From assembly GCA_964016985.1 (NCBI GenBank), contig OZ024824.1, positions 125,462,803 through 125,526,802 of the forward strand: a DNA stretch of 64,000 bases. Direction: 5' to 3'. Position numbers and translations under genes: made by a program. Under the pieces are notes generated by a model, which saw nothing but the letters and a program-made list of their open reading frames with translations, was not told where the DNA came from and ran no database searches. Positions 52,607 to 61,888 of the stretch are shown here, in pieces (within the stretch, counting starts at the first letter, position 1; each line of letters opens with the position of its first letter). The DNA comes from Anodontia alba (lineage: Eukaryota; Mollusca; Bivalvia; Lucinida; Lucinidae).

Positions 52607-52883
52607 TGATCCACCACATATTCGCTTGAGCCGCAACGTCAGAAAACGTACTTCAGACATGTGCTCCCAGAAAAGATTCAAATCACCCTGCGCATTTGCG
52701 CAGTATGCTTAGACTCTTCACTGAGCGCATTTTGGGTAGCCGATGATGCAAAGCTTCTTGATATGGACAACGAAGACTCTGATCACACAGCGGTCTGGTT
52801 TTCAGAGTCTTCGTTTGGCGTACATGTCTGAAGGTACGTTTCCTCTCACTGCGGCTCATTTGCAAACAATATGTGGAATAAAA
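52607..52883. mobile_element. X element, long inverted ends
   Basis: Left: CCACCACATATTCGC, TTGAGCCGCAACG, AAACGTACTTCAGACATG. Right: CATGTCTGAAGGTACGTTT, TGCGGCTCATTTGC, AATATGTGGA. About 65 bp of imperfect inverted ends. Inside are U-like GAAGACTCTGATCAC and CTGCGCATTTGCGCAG. Confidence 0.7.
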
Positions 52884-53014
52884 CAAAATAAATGTTAACA
52901 GGGAATATAGATTTCTAGAACTGAGTAGAAAGCTGATGCCATAGGAAATGAAATTTAATAAAGACTTAAAATTGCACAAAGTTGTAATCAATATATTAAT
53001 AAATACAATTTTGC

Positions 53015-53240
53015 ATTCATGCTGGTCAATGCAGCAGAAATGTTCTCTCGATCTGGGCCGCGTCAATCGAAAAAGTGCCTTCGAACGTGCACAAAATGCG
53101 CAGATTCAGATCATCCTGCGCATGCTCCAAATATCGTCCGAGCAATTGCTCTAAATTCATACATTAGTAGCATCCAATGATTCTGTCAGCCGACAGTGAG
53201 GGTCCTGATTAGACTGCGCGGATGCCAAAAATTATTTGAA
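53015..53240. mobile_element. U-type fragments
   Basis: ATGCGCAGATTCAGATCATC, CTGCGCATGCTCC, then GAGGGTCCTGATTAGACTGC. Eroded hairpins. Confidence 0.4.
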
Positions 53241-53784
53241 TTCATGCGGTGCGTAGATACATTCAGTTTTTGAAGACTTAGATGTGCATTGTATTCAGTT
53301 TATGTTAGACATAAATCTCCTCTTTTTCAGTGTTAAGTGTGCGTAACAGGATAATCGCTTTTTCTTTCAATCAAAACTGAGATGAAGCATATGCGAATTA
53401 AGAATTGATACAGTTTCAAGGGTAACAACTGGCAAAAGTGTTTGCTCCCTACTAAAAAGGTACTGCTCTATTAAAAAAGAAAGAATTTGTATCAAGACGT
53501 GAAACTAAAAGAGCTGTCAGAGAAACAAAACAAGAGCTCGCCTGAACAGGTGCCTCTCCATCACCATGAAGGTCTTCGTTTACTCAAAGCTTTAACTTTA
53601 AAATTCGAAGTCCATGACCTTGACCAACACAATACAATACATGTGTTTATTAAAGTCTCACTTTTGTACATAATCACAATAGATCTAAAATATGATAAAA
53701 CCTTGTTATCACAGGACAAAACCACCCATTTTGAGTTGCGAGAGACTATACGGGCAAATATATAATACAGTTAACATGTGTAAG
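53241..53784. other. no recognised gene
   Basis: A 92-codon open frame (53487-53765) has no motif I recognise. Confidence 0.3.
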
Positions 53785-53895
53785 ATACATAAGTACTGTC
53801 CATAAAGCACACGGATGAGACCTCTATCAGACTGCGCATATGCACAGATGCGCAGACTGTTCAATGCGTGCACAGTGTGGATGTAAGAATGTCTA
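53785..53895. mobile_element. U-type hairpin
   Basis: TCAGACTGCGCATATGCACA and GATGCGCAGACTG form a small hairpin; outer sequences are weakly inverted. Confidence 0.45.
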
Positions 53896-53954
53896 TTAAA
53901 AGAGACAAAACCATGATCTGAAATTGTGTCAGGCCACAGCCAGAATTAATTATA

Positions 53955-54490
53955 AATGAGATTTCGTCTTCTAAGTAGAATTTCATTGCAGGTTTTGGCA
54001 GTTACATGAACCAACCCAGCTAGCATTCTACGTAAATCTACATCGGGCCGTCATCGGCCCGTCAGCTACCCTGACGGGCCGATGACGGCCCGATATAGAT
54101 TTACATAGAATGCTGACTGGGAAGCCTTTGTTGGACATAACAAAACATAGTTTGTCTATGTCACTGAAAGTATCAAAGTTTGATTCTAAGCCTCTTGTTT
54201 TAGCAAATAAGGTGTCACGGAGGTCCTGATATAGTGAACAAACTGTTACAACATGAAGTTCGTCCTCAACAAGTCTAGTAAAATGAAAACAAATACGTTG
54301 ATCCACTGGTAGACGTTCAAAGCGCCCTGTCTCTATTCTCAACGGTGCCACTCCGCAGCTAAATTTCGCTAGTGCACTTCTGTTATTCCTTGACAAAATA
54401 AACTTAGCATAATATCCTGTTCCATAATCTAGTTTAAACTTTCTATAGGTTCTAAGTTTACTGGACTGAGAAGGCCTTATCTTCCCAGTC
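53955..54490 (-). pseudogene. retroelement C-terminal remnant split by D
   Basis: The minus strand reads SKLRTYRKFKLDYGTGYYAK, FILSRNNRSALAKFSCGVAP, LRIETGRFERLPVDQRICFH, FTRLVEDELHVVTVCSLYQD, LRDTLFAKTRG and SNFDTFSDIDKLCFVMSNKG; then the D element; then VTAKTCNEILLRRRNLIYN and a stop. The RSxLAKFRCGxxPLRIETGR...C..C...E.H...CP.Y block is a tail I recall from mollusc retroelement proteins, with a degenerate Cys/His pattern. No RT upstream. Confidence 0.6.
54015..54121 (+). mobile_element. D-family hairpin, 107 bp, in retroelement frame
   Basis: CCCAGCTAGCATTCTACGTA to ATGCTGACTGGG. AA flanks both sides. The open frame on the minus strand reads through into the hairpin, so part of the predicted protein is D sequence. 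Confidence 0.9.
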
Positions 54491-54844
54491 GTCTTTAAAG
54501 TTTTCTAACATACGTTCTTCAATTAACTTGACCACAAGGCCATAGGTGTGGTTGGGGGCATGGCTGAATAAAACAGTGGGCTTTTACCTACCATCATACC
54601 AATATATAAACAAATCAGTCGTTTAGTTTGGAAAATATAAAGTCTTAAAATTTTAATATAAAAACAAATAACATTATGTGGTCCGAGGGCGATGCCGAAA
54701 GTGTAGTTGTGCAATGGCTCTTCCTGGACTTCGTCCAGGCCAGCTAATAATAAAAAATAAAAAAAAAAAAAAAAAAAAAACACTGATCGCTCACCCTGTT
54801 GAAATAAGGTACATTTCTTTATGATGCGACACGTGTATCATTCT
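54491..54844. other. no gene; poly-A run
   Basis: A-rich run at 54750-54780 and a short hairpin CCTGGACTTCGTCCAGG near 54725. May be the 5-prime side of the retroelement remnant; unproven. Confidence 0.4.
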
Positions 54845-55059
54845 GGGCCTAGTTGTTCAAAACTAACGATGTCATTAGTTAACGTATCGTTAAAACTTTG
54901 ATCATTAAATATGGCATATATGCTAATATTTTTGCTGAAAAATGTGAAAGTTACTCACATATTTTCAGCAAAAATACCCGTGAATTAGATATTGTACTTA
55001 TTAGAACAGTTACCACAAACGAGCTCGTTAAGCTAACGATGCTTTGAACAACCGGGCCC
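54845..55059. mobile_element. C-family hairpin element
   Basis: Ends GGGCCTAGTTGTTCAAAACT and GCTTTGAACAACCGGGCCC. The central hairpin is shortened: GAAAAATGTGAAAGTTACTC. Confidence 0.8.
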
Positions 55060-55469
55060 TGATAATTAGGATTCTTCAAAAATCAAAAACATAAATTTTG
55101 TTTTACTGACATTGGGTTCTGATATATTTAGGTAAAAAACCAAATACATGTAATCATAAATGGTGTGCTATTTCGGTAATCAAACAATTGATGTTGGCTA
55201 AAGAAGGGCGAGGTTTAAAATTACGGTTAATAGTATTTATTTTAACCTCAGCGGGGTCGCTCTGAAGAAATAATTAGGTTTAATTCGAAGATAAAAAAGA
55301 AAACAAGTGCTTATATACTGTGGCTGTCAAGTGTTTTAAACAATTTATCAGTTGACTGGGATGGTATTGGTGCTAATAAAACATTTTCTTAAAATACAAT
55401 GTTTTGGAATGTAAACTGACACCATGGTTTGGAAAGATAAGATCAGAGTTCAGAGACTTTAGAAGGGTA
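55060..55469. other. no recognised feature
   Basis: No gene or repeat recognised. Confidence 0.35.
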
Positions 55470-55560
55470 CTGTTAAACTTTCAGGAGGCAATTCTGTTTG
55501 TGCTTCCCTTTAGGAAAGTAATCTGCTCTAAAGGAAATAATTTAACAACACATGTTTTCT
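55470..55560. mobile_element. O-family fragment
   Basis: GTGCTTCCCTTTAGGAAAGT, AATCTGCTCTAAAGGAAATA; part of the O hairpin. Confidence 0.45.
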
Positions 55561-55639
55561 GAAATAGCGACTGCTCCATGCTCGGGGAGGGGGGATAACT
55601 TGGAGGTAATTGTGGTACGGGTGTTCGAGCCAATATTTC

Positions 55640-55990
55640 GAAACCTACCTCATTCATATACCTGGCCTTTGAAAAAACGGACCCATTCATATACTAGATC
55701 ATCTGAAATGTTGACCTATTCATATACTGCCCTTTGATTTATAGTACCCATTTACTGCTGGTAGTTTGACAATCCATTGAGTACAAAGAGAACAAGCAGC
55801 CTCAGAAAATCTCTGAACGAAAGATATGTGCATGTACCGGGATACATCAGAAAAGTGGGCCTTTCATATACCAATCCAGAAAAATGGGGTCAATCGTATA
55901 CTTTTGTCTGAAAAAAGGGGCTAATCATATACTTGGCAGCGCTGAAAAAGGGGGCCATTCGGCACGCACATCCGTTCTATGCCATAGAGG
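55640..55990. repeat. degenerate short repeats with TCATATAC
   Basis: TCATATAC (or TCGTATAC) recurs at least six times, usually about 30-35 bp apart and followed by CTGAAAAA or TGAAAAAAG words. Confidence 0.6.
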
Positions 55991-56085
55991 GGAAGTTACA
56001 CCCCCCACCCCCACCCCGAGGCTCCATGTGTACAATAACTATTCAGCAATTCATACAGCGAGATCCGCTTGACGCGGAATTAGGG

Positions 56086-56299
56086 TTAACCCTTGACATG
56101 CTGAATAAATTAAGATGTCACGCCCACTTATAAATATCAGCCAATCAGATTACTTGATCCAGATTTTGATACAAATTCACATACAGAATGACAAGCAATG
56201 CAGGTCCAGATCAGTTGGCTTCCTCGGAAGCCAACAGATCTGGATCTACACTGTTTACAAAGACATGACATATCATGGGTTCAGCAGGACTAGGGTTAA
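56086..56299 (+). mobile_element. B-family element, TTAA to TTAA
   Basis: Ends TTAACCCTTGACATGCTGAA and TTCAGCAGGACTAGGGTTAA. Core at 56193-56258. Confidence 0.85.
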
Positions 56300-56516
56300 G
56301 TTTAGATTATTTACAAATATATGAACAGTATACAATCTATTCTGAACTCATTACGAATCAAACAGAACTGTAGTTTGGCACACTTATAGAAATGAAGGAC
56401 AGAGTAGATCAGAGTAGGTGACATAAAAGTTGTCCCTATTTAAAACATACAACTGACCTTCTCCAGACCAGGAATACCCGTCGAACAGTAAAAAGTAAGG
56501 CAACTGTATATGATTC
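56300..56516. other. no recognised feature
   Basis: Spacer between two B elements. Confidence 0.35.
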
Positions 56517-56731
56517 CCAACCTTTGCCATGCTGAATAAATGAAGATGACACGCCCGCTTCTAATTTTCAGGCATTCAGTCTACTTGATTTCGAATTGCT
56601 GCTATAAATTCACATTCTTAATGACAAACAGTGCAGATCCAGATCAGTTGGCTTCTTCAGAAGCCAACTGATCTTGATCTACACTGTTTGCGAAGGCAGG
56701 GTAAATCCGGGTTCAGCAGGACAAGGGTTAA
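56517..56731 (+). mobile_element. B-family element
   Basis: Left end CCAACCTTTGCCATGCTGAA (TTAA mutated), right end TTCAGCAGGACAAGGGTTAA. Core at 56628-56693. Confidence 0.8.
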
Positions 56732-56798
56732 GATTTACACGTTAACATCTAACAACCATGAACGAACTGTTCTAATATAATTGTTATAATCTGTATGC

Positions 56799-56980
56799 TT
56801 AAAGCTTAGCATTCTGGGTAAAATTTTCAGCAGACGATAGTTTGAAATGTTAATGTTACAGAAGATGGAGTCTGACGTTTCATGCAAATTGTCTTGATTC
56901 GCATGAAATAATAACCCCTATTACATAATAAAGAATAATATTGATTAGTCGTCTGTTGAAATTTTAAACTAATTAGTCTG
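56799..56980. mobile_element. E-family element, degenerate
   Basis: TTAAAGCTTAGCATTCTGGG left end, GACGTTTCATGCAAATTGTC, then GATTCGCATGAAATAATA, and TAGTCGTCTGTTGAAATTTT. Confidence 0.6.
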
Positions 56981-56984
56981 GAAC

Positions 56985-57190
56985 TGATCCCAAAGGGCTA
57001 TTGGCAAATAGTGCAGACCCAAATCGGACGCCACAGAACGCGGTGTCTGATCAGCATCTATACAGTTTGCATTAAATACAGGGATTTCTATAAAACGGTC
57101 ATAATAAAACTAACCAGACACCTTGGTATTGGAAATAGACCGGTCCAAAAAGTTATAGTAGAAGAGTTCACATGGCGTAAATGGGTTCAT
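56985..57190. mobile_element. K-family element, degenerate left end
   Basis: Core at 57003-57070 with ACGCCACAGAACGCGGTGTC. TAACCAGACACCTTGG, AGACCGGTCC and GGCGTAAATGGGTTCA match the copy at 39606. Confidence 0.65.
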
Positions 57191-57225
57191 GGTTAAAGGA
57201 TTGAAACAGCAACTGCTTCAAGTGA

Positions 57226-57492
57226 CATCACGAAAACATGCCTATATAATTCTGACCCCCTTAAACCCCACTTTTATACAGTAAAACTGGGGTTTACAGG
57301 GGTATACATTATTTTCTTATTTCTGCTCGAAAACATAGATTGTGGGTACTCGTTAGAACCGCCTCGCCGAGGCGGTTCTAACGAGTACCCACAATCTATG
57401 TTTTGAGCAGAAATATGAAAAATATCAGAATTTAATCTGAATTTTTTTCATTTTTCGGTTGTGAAATTTTCAGTATATTTGTATTCGTAATG
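57226..57492 (-). mobile_element. G-family element, complete hairpin
   Basis: Ends CATCACGAAAACATGCCTAT and TTGTATTCGTAATG. Hairpin at about 57315-57420 with AACCGCCTCGCCGAGGCGGT centre, near perfect. TAAACCCCACTTTTATACAG at the left. Confidence 0.8.
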
Positions 57493-57544
57493 AGATGGCC
57501 AGGTAGAAAGGTCTGTCCTATATGCATATGTGCCTATGTATTTG

Positions 57545-57771
57545 TGTTTGTTAGGTATTTAAGGACTGGCAGATTTTCTGCCATTTTTTACAAGGACGAC
57601 AACTTTTGTGACTTCCTGTTTGCTTTCCTGCGCTGAAAAGAGAGCTACCATAAAAGGAAAGAATTTGCTCCATTCGGGAGCATGTTTGTCCTTTTAGAGC
57701 AGACCCACTTTCGGAATGAATGAAAAACAATTGTGACAGATTTGTCTCCCTTGAAAGTGTATCCATTCCTT
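57545..57771. mobile_element. O-family hairpin element
   Basis: GCTGAAAAGAGAGCTACC, AAGGAAAGAATTTGCTCC against GGAGCATGTTTGTCCTTTTA and GAGCAGACCCACTTTC. Confidence 0.55.
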
Positions 57772-57999
57772 TTAACCCATTGTAGACTGAATGAACTCTC
57801 CCACACTATATATTGGAAGATTCTAATTTCGATTTTAGGTATGTCAGACTATGTGATTTAGATAATCCTAGATAAAAACGGTTTAACTATTTGCAAACAG
57901 TGGAGACCCAGATCAGACGCCGCGTTCTACGGCGTCTGATCAGGGTCTTCAATGTTTGCCAATTTCCCTTTTAGAGGTCTCCAGACTACAATGGGTTAA
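57772..57999. mobile_element. B2-family element, TTAA to TTAA
   Basis: Ends TTAACCCATTGTAGACTG and CAGACTACAATGGGTTAA. Core at 57893-57958 with GACGCCGCGTTCTACGGCGT. Best B2 copy here. Confidence 0.85.
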
Positions 58000-58795
58000 A
58001 ACCTGTCAAACGCGAATTTATTTAGTTTAAATTTACAGCTGTCTATAATTCGTGCTTTATGGAAAATTGTGCAAAATATATCTATGATCAGATCACGTCC
58101 ATAGGATTGCTTCCTTCAGAAAATAAGCGCAATTCATCATGTTTTAAATTTGTTTAATATAATACAATCTGGTTTCAATTAAAATAAGTTATATCTGAAA
58201 AGAGACGGGGCTTTTATGATACTATAGTGTCTTGTTTGTGTCGCTCGACAGATATAAAAGCGAATAGGAAAGGCAAGTCACAAAGCGAAGAAAGAATGAA
58301 AAGGCCATTTATGTTTAAACCTTTTGGAGCAAATAATAACAGAAAACCAATTTTCTTAAGGTGATATGACACTCTGTTACCATTTTGAAGCATTTCATAT
58401 ATGTATGTTATAATATACTGGTATTTTAGAATAGCGCCACGTTCGATACGTTAAACCCCGTGTATGGCGGTCACTTTATTTTGGCGCTGTTGGCGTTCTT
58501 GGTAAACATTGCCATTGTTCAATTTTCAATAAATGTATATTGTGTGGCAAAAATACCAGTTAGATTTGTTTCATGTAAAATGTACCTGTAATGAGACACC
58601 TAAGAGCTGACAATCTAATTGTTCGAGTAAGATGTAATTTTCCTAATGTAGCACACTGTAATTGTTATCTGAACGAATTATATAGGTTAATAAAATTGTA
58701 GTAAAATCTGCGTTATTATTTCAGTAATCAATAGATGAATAGAAAGAGTGAATAATTATTGATTTCGCTGTAAAAATTCCTCTATTAGCCAGCCC
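58000..58795. other. no recognised gene
   Basis: About 800 bp with no coding similarity, hairpin or tandem repeat: one of the few stretches free of recognised repeats. Confidence 0.4.
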
Positions 58796-59014
58796 TTGTA
58801 GCGCTAAGCAAAGTTGAAGCAGACAACATTCTATTTTTTTATTAATTAAAAAGTATTGTTTTTCAGAGAAAATAGGACTTGGCATTTCATGTGAATCGTC
58901 TGCTAGGCAGACGATTCACATGAAATGTTAAGTCTTATTTTCTTTGTAAAATACAAAACAATAAAAAATCAAAATGTCGTCTGCCGCAGTTGTGAATAGC
59001 GCTTTAATGGCTAG
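58796..59014. mobile_element. E2-family element
   Basis: TTAGCCAGCCCTTGTAGCGC at the left, GAATAGCGCTTTAATGGCTA at the right. Arms GGCATTTCATGTGAATCGTC and GACGATTCACATGAAATGTT around TGCTAGGCA. Best E2 copy. Confidence 0.75.
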
Positions 59015-59276
59015 ATATGAGAATCTTACGGATTTATTTATTGACTGCGCCGTCTAAGGGGAAATTGAAGGTCACATATTGAATTTTGGACATTTTATCG
59101 GATAAGAGAAAGTCTTCTATGCCAAGTTACATAGCATGGACATCGTAGTAAAAGTCAGGTAGGGCCTATCATTATTAAAATGTTGATTTTACCAATTTCT
59201 TTACGATGACAGCTGATTCGGATAATTTGTGGACATTGTACAACCTACGTGAAATGAAAAAAACATTTGAGAAAAA

Positions 59277-59396
59277 TAAATAAATAAATAAATAAATATA
59301 TAAAAATCTTGAAGCCTTTCTGCTCACTTTTTTAAATATATAATTGATTTGATTTTTTGTGACCAAAATAGTGTTGAGCAAAGTAAAATAGACAGA

Positions 59397-59432
<36 letters not shown>
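59277..59432. repeat. two (AAAT)n runs
   Basis: AAAT repeats at 59275-59298 and 59396-59432 flank unrecognised AT-rich sequence. Confidence 0.9.
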
Positions 59433-59523
59433 GAAATTAAACTTTAAAAAAAAGTTTAACATACCATTTATTGTTGACATGAAATGTTTAGTTATGCACT
59501 GAATTCGAGGTTAAAAAATGATT

Positions 59524-59689
59524 CAAACGATTAGCATGCTGGTATAAAATTTCAGTGGACGACATTGAAATATTTTTCTCCAGAAACAGAATTTAATATT
59601 TCATGCAAATTATATGAAATAGCAAATCCTATTTTCTGGGAAATTAAATTGTAGTCAGCTGAATTAGCCCAGAGAGTGGTAAACGTTAA
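59524..59689. mobile_element. E-family element, degenerate
   Basis: GATTAGCATGCTGGTATAAA left, AGAGAGTGGTAAACGTTAA right. The central hairpin is shortened (CATGCAAATTATATGAAAT). Confidence 0.6.
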
Positions 59690-60162
59690 AATGATTTAAC
59701 ATACCATTGATCTGTTGACATAAAAAAAAGTTTAGTTTTGCACAACTCTAAATTCAGGGTTAAATGATTCTTATCTTTTTATTTTACTTGGCTTAATGTT
59801 TATTTTTGGCGTGGTGCATTTTCATCGTAATAATGATCTCAAATCCATTTTCTACATGAATGGGATTATGCACTAGTAATAGTTTATCTGGAGAATTTAA
59901 ATGTCATTATACTTTTATTTAATTTTAGACTAGGACAGAATAGAATTCCGTCTGCATTTATATTCTTTAATAAAAATAAGATTAAAATGCATTGAAAGTG
60001 TCAGTATCATAATAACCAGTAAGATTTTCATTCACTGAATGTGAGTAATATTCTTAACAAAAAGTTTGAAAGCGTTCGTTTAAAAGTTTAATTTAAAAAA
60101 AAAAAAAGCCAAATCTCTGGCCCACTCCTCTGTTAACAGTTTTAAAACTTTCGTTTCTCATA
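59690..60162. other. no recognised feature
   Basis: AT-rich, one A run at 60091-60106; nothing recognised. Confidence 0.35.
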
Positions 60163-60330
60163 TATTTGATATGTTTTCTTATTTTTCCCGGAAAACAGGA
60201 TTTGACATTTCAAGCAAATTGTCTCCATTGGAGACCATTTGCATGAAATGTTAAAACCAGGAACGATAGCGAAAACATTTCAATATGTCGGTCGTCTGCC
60301 GAAAATTTTAGCTAGAGTGCTAAGCGTTAA
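60163..60330. mobile_element. E-family element, left end lost
   Basis: GACATTTCAAGCAAATTGTC and GACCATTTGCATGAAATGTT around TCCATTGGA; right end AGAGTGCTAAGCGTTAA. Confidence 0.65.
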
Positions 60331-60358
60331 ACAGAAATCCCTATAATTTAGAACCCTA

Positions 60359-60664
60359 CTTTGGCCGGCCTCGGTGGCTTGGTTGGATGCGCGTCCGACT
60401 GGTGATCAGGGGGTTGTGAGTTCGACCCCTGCCGGATCGGCAACATTTTTCGTGGAGATTCATCTTGGAATATTGTCTAAGTTCATTCTCTCCCTTCCGC
60501 TGATTCAAGAAGGACAGTTGTCAGTTTCTAGCGAAAGAATGTGCACAATACTGGTTAACCGCTTAGAGGACTAAGCCTGCCCAGTAAACATGTGGTTAGG
60601 TAAACTGACCGCGCTGGACATGACCCCATTGGGTTGACTGGACCATAAAACCTCAACACATGTA
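60359..60664 (+). mobile_element. tRNA-derived SINE (type 3)
   Basis: Starts near GGCCGGCCTCGGTGGCTTGG, B box AGTTCGACCC at 60419-60428, ends AAAACCTCAACACATG. Flanks share AGAACCCTA (60350-60358 and 60665-60673), a 9-bp target duplication. Confidence 0.9.
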
Positions 60665-60725
60665 AGAACCCTATTATGTGTGTGTGTTCTGAAGTTCATG
60701 CCATAAAATGCTGGTATTACTTTTC

Positions 60726-61004
60726 CATTACGAAAACGCGCCTATTCAAATATATTGAAAATTTTACAACCAGAAAAGGAAAAAATTCAGATAAAAAATT
60801 CTGATATTTTTCTTATTTCTGTTCAAAACATAGATTGTAGGTACTCGTTAGAACCGCCTCGACGAGGCGGTTCAAACGAGTACCCACAATCTATGTGTTT
60901 GAGCAGAAATAAGAAAAATAATGTATACATCTGTAAACCCCAGTTTTACTATATAAAAGTGGGGTTTAAGGGGGTCATAATTATATAGGTATGTTTTCAT
61001 GATG
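60726..61004 (+). mobile_element. G-family element, complete
   Basis: Ends CATTACGAAAACGCGCCTAT and ATAGGTATGTTTTCATGATG. Hairpin with AACCGCCTCGACGAGGCGGT centre at about 60800-60920; TAAACCCCAGTTTTACTATA on the right. Confidence 0.85.
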
Positions 61005-61020
61005 GACAACATATTTGTAG

Positions 61021-61888
61021 AGTAACTAAGGAAATTGGGTCACTTGGGGTCAAAGCCTAGGGCATCAGGTCAAATGAAAGGAAAATCTTCTTAACATTAT
61101 AGAGGTCACATTTCTAAAGTAACCATCATGAATCTTGCTCAAAATGTTTGTGTTGATGATTTCTAGGTCAAGTTGAAACTGAGTCACTTGGGGTCAAAGA
61201 CTAGGTCATCAGGCCAAATCAAAGTAAACCCTAAACACCCCAGAGGTAATATTTTTGATGTTAATATCACGAATATTGCTAAAAATGTTTGTCTTCATAA
61301 GGTCAAGTTTGAAACTGAGTCACTTGGGGTCAAAAACTAGGTCACCAAGCCAAATCAAAGGAAAACCTTCTAAACACCCCAGAAGTCATATTTTTTATGT
61401 TATCATCACAAATATTGCTCAAAATGTTTGTCTTCATAAGGTCAAGTTTGAAACTGGGTCACTTGGGGTCAAACAACTAAGTCATCGTGCCAAAACAAAC
61501 TTTAGAGGTCACTTTTTTTTAAGCAATCGGCTTGAATCTTGCTCAAAATATTTGTTTTGATGTTCTTTAGGTCGATCTGAAACTGGGTCACTTGGAGTCA
61601 AAACTTGGTCATTGGGCCAAATCAAAGGAAAACGTCGTTAACACTAGAGGTCTCATTTTTAAGTAATCATCATAAATCTTGCTCAAAATGTTTGTTATGT
61701 TGATTTCTAGGTCAAGTTAGAAGCTGGGTCACGGGTTCAAAAACTAGGTCACCATGTCAAATTGAAAGAAAATCTTGTTAACACTCTAGTTTTTCAGTAA
61801 TTGTTGGTCCCACAGCCAGCGATACTGGGCACATGCATACCTCTTAGCATGGCCTCTTGAGTGCAGTCATCTATATTTGACCTTGATA
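61021..61888. repeat. diverged tandem array, about 138-bp unit, 6 copies
   Basis: GTCACTTGGGGTCAAA recurs at 61039, 61183, 61319, 61458, 61587 and 61728. Units share CTAGGTCAAGTTTGAAACTG, CCAAATCAAAGGAAAA, and TTGCTCAAAATGTTTGT. Similar sequence resumes at about 63250 beyond the mariner. Confidence 0.85.
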
